Positions 57,511 through 64,000 of a stretch of 64,000 nucleotides of DNA are shown one piece after another (position 1 is the stretch's first letter; the number at the start of each line of letters is the position of its first letter). The stretch spans positions 868,001-932,000 of the forward strand of contig UBYA01000011.1 of NCBI GenBank assembly GCA_900469615.1, read 5' to 3'. Origin of the DNA: Hyphomicrobiales bacterium (GTDB taxonomy: Bacteria > Pseudomonadota > Alphaproteobacteria > Rhizobiales > Rhizobiaceae). Both the position numbers and the translations under genes were made by a program. Under the pieces are notes generated by a model, which was not told where the DNA came from, made no database searches, and was given only the letters and a program-made list of their open reading frames with translations.

Positions 57511-58608
57511 ATGACCGAGCCCGTATCTGGTCAAAGCCAGCCCTCGTCAAAACCCAAGGCATCCTTGATCCAGACAAAGCGCGCAGCGGTGCAGGCGTTG
57601 CGGGTCATGATCGCCTGCACGATCACGTACGCCGTCTCGCAGCTTCTCCATCTCCAGCAGGGCTATTGGGCGGTCTTCACGGTGCTGATCGTCATGCAGA
57701 CATCCGTTGGCGCGACGGCCGGCGCGGCCGCCGACCGGCTGGTCGCGACGGTCGCGGGGGCCCTACTTGGAGGCATCGCGGTGTTCGTGACGCCGCGCGA
57801 ACCGCTTGCCATCGGCATCGCGCTTATCTGTGTCGTCGGCCTGTCCAGTTTCGCAGCGGCGCGCGTGCCGCGCCTGCGCAATGCCGGACTGACGGCGGCA
57901 ATCGTCATGCTGACCCATTCCGCAGCCGTTCCCGTCGAGATCTTCGTGATCGACCGTATCGCCGAGATCACATTGGGCGGCGTCGTCGGCGTGCTCGCCA
58001 GCCTTTTCATCCTGCCGACCCGGTCGCGAACCGTGGTGCTCGATCGTTTCGGATCGGCCCTCGATGTCATGGCGCAGATATTGCGTACCCTTGCCTCCGC
58101 GGTCGAAAAGGGTGAGGCGGTCTCCGCCACGGAAGCCAATATCGGGCTTCGTCAGTCGCTGATGGCCACGGAAGCGCTTTTGACGGATGCCCAGCGCGAA
58201 CGCGCCTTCTGGCTGACGAGACAGGGGATATCGGAGGCCATACCGCGCTCGCTCTGGCGAATTCGCAATGACATGACCTACGTCAGCCATATAGTGGAAA
58301 CGCCATTCCCCAAAGCAATCGTCGAAGCGATCGGGCCGCAGGCGGGCACGATGCTCGAGGCGCAGGCACGTTTCGCGGAGGCGTGCGGCCGCGCGCTTCG
58401 CGGGGGCGGAGAGATCGATTCCGGCATACTCTCGGCAGGGGACGAAGCTTTCCAAGCCGCGTTCAATGCTCTTCAGAGTTCCGAGGCCGCCCAATCGATG
58501 GGTTTCAGTGAAACCGGGCGTCTGTTCGGTCTCGATTTCACCTTGCGCCGCATGCGCCAGAATTTTCTCGACCTCGCCGACCGCATCCGCGAAAGCAACG
58601 TCAACTGA
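57511..58608 (+). CDS. FUSC-family aromatic acid exporter-like protein
   Basis: 365 residues. Six spans fill about residues 25-170 (ALRVMIACTITYAVSQLLHLQQGYWAVFTVLIVMQTSVGATAGAAADRLVATVAGALLGG is the FUSC domain hallmark), then a helical soluble part. FUSC proteins include AaeB-type aromatic acid efflux pumps. This one is half the usual AaeB length, with one FUSC unit. ATG 57511 chosen; weak ribosome site. Confidence 0.83.
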   Translation: MTEPVSGQSQPSSKPKASLIQTKRAAVQALRVMIACTITYAVSQLLHLQQGYWAVFTVLIVMQTSVGATAGAAADRLVATVAGALLGGIAVFVTPREPLAIGIALICVVGLSSFAAARVPRLRNAGLTAAIVMLTHSAAVPVEIFVIDRIAEITLGGVVGVLASLFILPTRSRTVVLDRFGSALDVMAQILRTLASAVEKGEAVSATEANIGLRQSLMATEALLTDAQRERAFWLTRQGISEAIPRSLWRIRNDMTYVSHIVETPFPKAIVEAIGPQAGTMLEAQARFAEACGRALRGGGEIDSGILSAGDEAFQAAFNALQSSEAAQSMGFSETGRLFGLDFTLRRMRQNFLDLADRIRESNVN

Positions 58609-58613
58609 GGATA

Positions 58614-58641
58614 ACCGGCCGGCTTGGGCAAGCCGGCCGGT
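58614..58641. terminator. Bidirectional hairpin between convergent genes
   Basis: ACCGGCCGGCTT (58614-58625) and AAGCCGGCCGGT (58630-58641) form a perfect 12-base stem with a GGGC loop in the 45-base gap between the FUSC gene and the convergent manD gene. Confidence 0.7.
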
Positions 58642-58653
58642 CACTAAAGCAAA

Positions 58654-59856
58654 TCACCAGCTCCACATCGTCCCGTCCGAAAGCCGGGCGACGTCGAGAT
58701 AGGCCTGGCGATACGGATATTTCTCGGCGGCCTTCTCGTCGATGTCGACGCCATGCCCCGGCTTTTCGCCGCTATAGAGATAGCCATCCTTTAGATGCCA
58801 TTCGTGCGGGAAGACATTCTTCGCTTCGTCGGGATGGAAGGCATATTCCTGAATTCCGAAGTTCGGCACCCACCGGTCGAAATGCAGGGCCGCGCCCATG
58901 GTGATCGGCGACATGTCGGCCGCACCATGGCAGGCGGTGCGGATATGATAAAGGCCGGCGAGATCGGCGATGCGCCGCACATGGGTAATGCCGCCGGCGT
59001 GCAGCGGCGTCGTGCGGATGTAGTCGATCAGCTGTTCCTGGATCAGCTGGCGGCAATCATGGATCGAGTTGAAGACCTCGCCGAGCGCAAGCGGCGTGGT
59101 CGAATGCTGGCGGATGAGGCGATAGGATTCCTGGTTCTCGGCCGGAACGGCGTCCTCGAGCCAGAAGAGCCTGTGGCGCTCGACTTCCTTCGCAAGGCTT
59201 GCCGCCTCCTGCGGCGTCAGCCGGTGGTGGACGTCGTGCAGGAGGTGCAGTTCATAGCCGAAGCGGTCGCGCAGATGATCGAGAAGCTTGGGTAGAAACC
59301 GAAGATAGGTGGGCGTATCCCACAACGTCTCTCGCGGCTTGTCTTCCGCCTGCGCGAGCGAGCCGACCTTCTCGACGCCATAGGTGACGGGCAGGCCCGG
59401 AACTGCGCTTTGCACACGGATCGCCTTCCAGCCCTGCTCCTTGAAGGCTGCGACCTTGTCGCCGGTTTCCTCGATCGTCTCGCCGTTGGCATGGGTATAG
59501 GTCAGCATATGCGTGCGGCTGGCGCCGCCGAGCAGTTGGTAAAGCGGCATGTTGGCGGCCTTGGCCTTGATGTCCCAGAGCGCCACGTCGACGGCGGCGA
59601 TCGCCGCCATGGTGATCGGGCCGCGGCGCCAATAGGCGCCCTTGTAGAAATACTGCCAGATGTCCTCGATCTGCGACGCATCGCGGCCGATGAGGCAGGG
59701 AACGAGATGATCCTGAAGATAGGAGGCAACGGCCAGTTCGCGGCCATTCACGGTGGCGTCGCCGATCCCGTAGATGCCTTCGTCCGTCTCGATCTTGAGC
59801 GTGACGAAGTTGCGCCCGGGCGAGCAGACGATGACCTTCGCATTAGTGATTTTCAT
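58654..59856 (-). CDS. manD: D-mannonate dehydratase (enolase superfamily, ManD/RspA)
   Basis: 400 residues. Capping domain start [41 protein letters not shown]; barrel residues match characterised ManD: Y159, D208 and H210 (LLHDVHHR), E234 ([11 protein letters not shown]), E260 (LALGEVFN), H310. It dehydrates D-mannonate to 2-keto-3-deoxy-gluconate. Some members have low activity or act on D-gluconate. Follows the sugar-acid MFS gene after 30 bases. Confidence 0.9.
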   Translation of the reverse strand: MKITNAKVIVCSPGRNFVTLKIETDEGIYGIGDATVNGRELAVASYLQDHLVPCLIGRDASQIEDIWQYFYKGAYWRRGPITMAAIAAVDVALWDIKAKAANMPLYQLLGGASRTHMLTYTHANGETIEETGDKVAAFKEQGWKAIRVQSAVPGLPVTYGVEKVGSLAQAEDKPRETLWDTPTYLRFLPKLLDHLRDRFGYELHLLHDVHHRLTPQEAASLAKEVERHRLFWLEDAVPAENQESYRLIRQHSTTPLALGEVFNSIHDCRQLIQEQLIDYIRTTPLHAGGITHVRRIADLAGLYHIRTACHGAADMSPITMGAALHFDRWVPNFGIQEYAFHPDEAKNVFPHEWHLKDGYLYSGEKPGHGVDIDEKAAEKYPYRQAYLDVARLSDGTMWSW

Positions 59857-59886
59857 GGGAACCCTTTCATGGTCTGAGGATCTGAA

Positions 59887-61200
59887 TCACGCTTTCGGAT
59901 CGGCGATCGGTTCGATGCGACCGAGAACGAAAACATAGGAGACGATGCCGATCGCGAGCATCACGCCGGCCAGAAGAAAGGCGCGGCTGAAGGATTGCGT
60001 GGCGCCGACGATGAAGCCGGTAATGATCGGCGCGGCGATGCCGGTGACGCTGTTGAGGAAATTCATGATGCCGCCAACGGTGGCCGCACCGCCCTTTGGC
60101 GCGATGAGCGCCGGGATTGACCATCCGGCCGGGGCGGCAGCTGCAAGGCCGCTCAGCGAGATGGTGATCCAGAGGATTGCCCAATAGGGATCGGCGGTCA
60201 GGCCGGCGCCGACGACGGCAAGTCCCATCAGCATGCCGAGGACGATGATCGTCTTGCGCACGCGGGATTCGTCGTGGCCCTTGCGGATGAGATGGTCGAT
60301 CAGCCAGCCGCCGATCAGGAGATCCGAGATCGTGGCGAAGATCCAGGGGATCGTCGTGAAGCTTGCCGATTTCAGGATGTCCATGTGCATCTCCTTCACC
60401 AGATAATCCGGCAGCCAGAAGATGAAGAGGGCGAAGGCATAGCCATAAGCGGCAAAGCCGATCGAAAGGCCCCAGACCTTGCGGTTGCGCAGGAGGTAGC
60501 CGAGCATGCCGACGGCATTGGCGGCGGCTTCGCCTTCCTGCGCCGCGCCGCCCGCCTTTATGTAAGAGCGCTCCTCGTCGGAGAGGTTCCTGTCGGCGCT
60601 GGGATCGCGGTAAAACAGCCAGAACATCACGAAGAAGACGAAGCTGATGGCGGCCGTCGCGAGGAAACCGCCGCGCCAGCCGAAGTGCAGCATCAGGAAG
60701 GCGACGAGCGGAATGGCGATGACGTTGGAGAACTTTGCCGCCGCATCGAAGAGCGCGGTTGCCAGCCCTCGCTCATGGCGCGGGAACCAATAGCCGGTCG
60801 CCTTCGAATTGGCCGGGAAGCCTGGGGTCTCCGCCACGCCGAGAAGCATGCGGGAAAGAAAGAGCGTCTGCATGCCGGTCGAGAAAGCGGTGATGACGGA
60901 GGCGATGCCCCAGGAAAACGTGCTCCACCGCATGACGCGGGCAATGCCGAAGCGATCGAGCAGCATTCCGACGGGGATCTGCAGGAAACCGTAGGTCCAG
61001 CCGAAGGCGCTGAACAGGATGCCCATCTCGGCCGGACCGATGTGAAAATCGTCCTGGATGAGCGGCGAGGCGACCGTCAGGTTCACCCGGTCGAAATAAT
61101 TGACGAGGACGCCGAGCGCGAGAAGTGCACCGATCCACCAGCGTCGATTGGTGGATGGCCGCCGCATGGCGCCGGCAGTGGTTGCGTGTTCGATTGTCAT
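59887..61200 (-). CDS. ACS-family MFS sugar-acid transporter
   Basis: 437 residues, 12 spans, anion:cation symporter branch (DgoT/ExuT/GudP-like). N-terminal VLVNYFDRVNLTVASPLIQDDFHIGPAEMGILFSAFGWTYGFLQIPVGMLLDRFG is diagnostic. Likely imports a hexuronate or aldonate in symport with protons, feeding ManD. Divergent from the GntR regulator; two near-identical 10-base palindromes lie between. Confidence 0.9.
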   Translation of the reverse strand: MTIEHATTAGAMRRPSTNRRWWIGALLALGVLVNYFDRVNLTVASPLIQDDFHIGPAEMGILFSAFGWTYGFLQIPVGMLLDRFGIARVMRWSTFSWGIASVITAFSTGMQTLFLSRMLLGVAETPGFPANSKATGYWFPRHERGLATALFDAAAKFSNVIAIPLVAFLMLHFGWRGGFLATAAISFVFFVMFWLFYRDPSADRNLSDEERSYIKAGGAAQEGEAAANAVGMLGYLLRNRKVWGLSIGFAAYGYAFALFIFWLPDYLVKEMHMDILKSASFTTIPWIFATISDLLIGGWLIDHLIRKGHDESRVRKTIIVLGMLMGLAVVGAGLTADPYWAILWITISLSGLAAAAPAGWSIPALIAPKGGAATVGGIMNFLNSVTGIAAPIITGFIVGATQSFSRAFLLAGVMLAIGIVSYVFVLGRIEPIADPKA

Positions 61201-61215
61201 GAAATCCTCCCTATA

Positions 61216-61246
61216 TGAAATATCACGCTACTAATCTGAAATTTCA
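61216..61246. promoter_or_regulatory. Tandem 10-base palindromes, likely GntR operator
   Basis: TGAAATATCA (61216-61225) and TGAAATTTCA (61237-61246, a perfect palindrome) differ by one base and are 21 bases apart, on one helix face. They lie between the sugar-acid MFS gene and its divergent GntR regulator gene. Confidence 0.6.
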
Positions 61247-61352
61247 CATGTGGCAATAATTTTGATATATGGAGCCGAAAGTCAATGCTGCCCGAGTGAA
61301 TCGGGGGAGAGAAGACGACAGTGAATTCGAGCGGGAAAAGATCGACGGTGCG

Positions 61353-62090
61353 ATGGTAAAGAAGGAAAAGCAGTCCCGAAGCCTGTCGGAGGAGGCTTAC
61401 GATCGTCTCGAGAGCATGATCGTTTCCACCGAGCTGCTGCCCGGCGCCCGCTATACGATCCAGCAATTGCAGCAGCAGTCCGGTTTTGGCCGCACACCGG
61501 TTCACGACGCGGTAAAGCGCCTTTCCTCCAACCAGCTCATTCATGTCAGCCCGCGCTCGGGCCTGCGCATCGCACCCGTCAATCTTGCCCAGGAGCGAAC
61601 GCTGCTGCCCTTGCGCACGGAGATGGAGGCGATTGCCTGTGGGCTTGCGAGCGAGCGCGCGACCCCTCAGGACCACAAGATTCTCAGAACCTTCATCACG
61701 GATCTGGAAGCTTCCAAGGCGGATCTGAGCCTGGAGCGTTTCAACGTCACCGACCGGCTGCTGAACAGGGCGATCCTCACGGCATCCGGAGAGCCGCTTC
61801 TGGCGAACACGCTCATTCCGCTCCAGACGCTCTACCGTCGCACCGGCTGGATATTTCATACATATCTCGGCCCCGGCGCTCCGATGGAGGCGACGGTCGA
61901 AAGCCACATTTCCTTGCTTCGCTTCATCGTTTCAGGAGACCGTGCCCGCACGGAGAAATTCGTTCGCGAGATGATGGGCGACCTGGGGGATATGTTGTTG
62001 AAGGTGCGGCAGTCGGTGGACCCCGCAACACTCGACGTCAGCTTGGCCGATATGGCCGTCAGGACCGGCGTGGCCGGGCCGATCGGCTGA
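61353..62090 (+). CDS. FadR-subfamily GntR regulator
   Basis: 245 residues. Winged helix SLSEEAYDRLESMIVSTELLPGARYTIQQLQQQSGFGRTPVHDAVKRLSSNQLIHVSPRSGLRIAPV, then an FCD domain. ATG 61353 is used; ATG 61269 in the same frame would add 28 residues without family likeness. Probably represses the divergent transporter/manD operon until a sugar acid binds. Confidence 0.85.
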   Translation: MVKKEKQSRSLSEEAYDRLESMIVSTELLPGARYTIQQLQQQSGFGRTPVHDAVKRLSSNQLIHVSPRSGLRIAPVNLAQERTLLPLRTEMEAIACGLASERATPQDHKILRTFITDLEASKADLSLERFNVTDRLLNRAILTASGEPLLANTLIPLQTLYRRTGWIFHTYLGPGAPMEATVESHISLLRFIVSGDRARTEKFVREMMGDLGDMLLKVRQSVDPATLDVSLADMAVRTGVAGPIG

Positions 62091-62177
62091 CCGGATAACT
62101 GTCTGGATCGACTGTGACCGACAGCAGGGGATGCGCCGCCTTGCGGCGACGCTTCGAGCTGACGAGGGTTGCGGATT

Positions 62178-63262
<1,085 letters not shown>

Positions 63263-63266
<4 letters not shown>

Positions 63267-64000
63267 ACCCCTCCGATCCGGATCTCGTTCGACGACAGGG
63301 CGCCTTCATGGATGAGCAGGCCCACGCCGCCATCGCGGAAGGCATCGGCGGCGCTGTCCTCGGCCGTTACCGAGACGCCGTCGGCCTCGAACGTGATGCG
63401 TGCGCCCTGCGCCGTGACCTTCATGGCGATGTGCTTGTCGAATTCGGTCTTGAATGCCGTCTCGGCAAGGATGCTGGTGTCCTCGTCGCGGACTTTGACG
63501 ATCTGCATCTTGCCGTCGCGCGTCACGCGTGCGCCGTAGTAGCGGCGCAGCCCCTGGGCACGGACGGCAAGGCCGCCGTAATTGCCGAGGTGGATCATCA
63601 CCTGACCGGAAGCATGGTAATCGGTCCATTGGCGCGTGCCGTGAATGATGATGCCCTCGCCGTTATTCTGGGCGATGCGGAAGGCGGCCGGGAAGCGCTT
63701 GGAGAAGAAGCTCGCGCCGTTCACCCAGGCCATGCGCCAGAAATCGCCGTCGCCGGCGGGGCGCTTGAGCGTCAGTTGCGGCGCTCCATCCCAGCGGAGA
63801 TAATCGATCAGCAGCCGGCCATCGGCACGTCTGCCGGTGCCGTTTACGGCGATGCCGATTTCGGCGATCGGCTGGCCATCCGTGTCGGGAAGCGTCCATT
63901 CGAGGATGGCCTCGGCACCGGGCTGAAGGGCGACCGGATCAGAGTCGATGTCGCGGAGCTGGTCGCGCTCGTCATAGACGCGAATGCGCAGGCGCGCTTC
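63263..64000 (-). CDS. C-terminal part of an unidentified protein, cut by window end
   Basis: The frame is open from the stop at 63263 to the last base, so the N-terminus is outside the window. About 245 residues are seen: beta-rich, with repeated patterns such as PVALQPGAEAILEWTLPDTDGQPIAEIGI, LLIDYLRWDGAPQLTL and NGEGIIIHGTRQWTDYHASGQVMIHLGNYGGLAVRAQGLRRYYGARVTRDGKMQIVKV. This looks like two jelly-roll or concanavalin-like domains, perhaps of a glycan- or ADP-ribose-glycohydrolase-type protein. Overlap with the ABC ATPase suggests a sugar-related role. Confidence 0.6.

Overview
The window reads as chromosome or large-replicon sequence from a Rhizobium-like alphaproteobacterium. The evidence is high GC, FadR/AraC/MarR/IclR regulators beside many ABC and MFS transporters, a Ros/MucR-family regulator, and intergenic palindromic elements that resemble repeats common in Rhizobium genomes (about 8089-8190, 15876-15926, 39889-39940, 46485-46610). 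No rRNA, tRNA, insertion sequence, phage gene or CRISPR array was seen. Genes are dense, mostly with clear Shine-Dalgarno sites and many ATGA or TGATG overlaps.

Layout. 1-9.6 kb holds two SetB-like MFS exporters (the first truncated by the window edge), an NCS1 nucleobase permease divergent from a FadR-type regulator with a CynX-like MFS gene, a Bcr/CflA exporter with its MarR regulator, a MucR homologue and a Nudix hydrolase. 9.7-49.7 kb is a large catabolic region for aromatic compounds. It contains an HpaR-like regulator; an AraC / aldehyde dehydrogenase / GMC oxidoreductase / Liv-type ABC importer / SDR / AraC cassette (10.4-20.9 kb); an NTF2-like/MoaF-like/SDR trio (21-23 kb); the homoprotocatechuate meta-cleavage operon hpaF-E-D-gabD-G-H-I (30.1-23.1 kb, minus strand); an operon of IclR regulator, Tm-1-like protein, HAD hydrolase, two class-III PLP enzymes and an APH-type kinase (36.6-30.2 kb, minus strand); an APC permease and PuuC-like aldehyde dehydrogenase; an amidohydrolase with a second Liv-type importer that has a fused permease-ATPase; and hpaB-hpaC with the divergent regulator hpaA. 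49.7-64 kb is a more ordinary mix: AraC and a PhyH-type oxygenase, a glycosyltransferase-like protein, small or hypothetical proteins, a PNPOx-fold stress protein, a CPA1 antiporter, a DUF1269 protein, a FUSC protein, a mannonate dehydratase / ACS-family MFS / GntR module, and an ABC ATPase with a neighbour cut by the window edge.

Working model (inference). Aromatic biogenic amines, amino-alcohols, aryl alcohols or their amides are taken up by the APC permease and the two Liv-type importers. They are converted to aryl-acetaldehydes by transamination, by kinase plus phospho-lyase, or by the GMC oxidoreductase, and the aldehydes are oxidised to 4-hydroxyphenylacetate. HpaBC hydroxylates this to homoprotocatechuate, which the hpaDEFGHI operon cleaves to pyruvate and succinate semialdehyde; the gabD-like enzyme then makes succinate. 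A TACTTAACACRTTAAY-like element recurs at four promoter regions, and a near-identical inverted repeat GGTTCRAATAATGAACC stands at fixed spacing beside it in two of them. This suggests that HpaR and the IclR regulator tie the modules into one regulon. The kinase/phospho-lyase branch feeding an hpa pathway is the most interesting candidate for an undescribed route.
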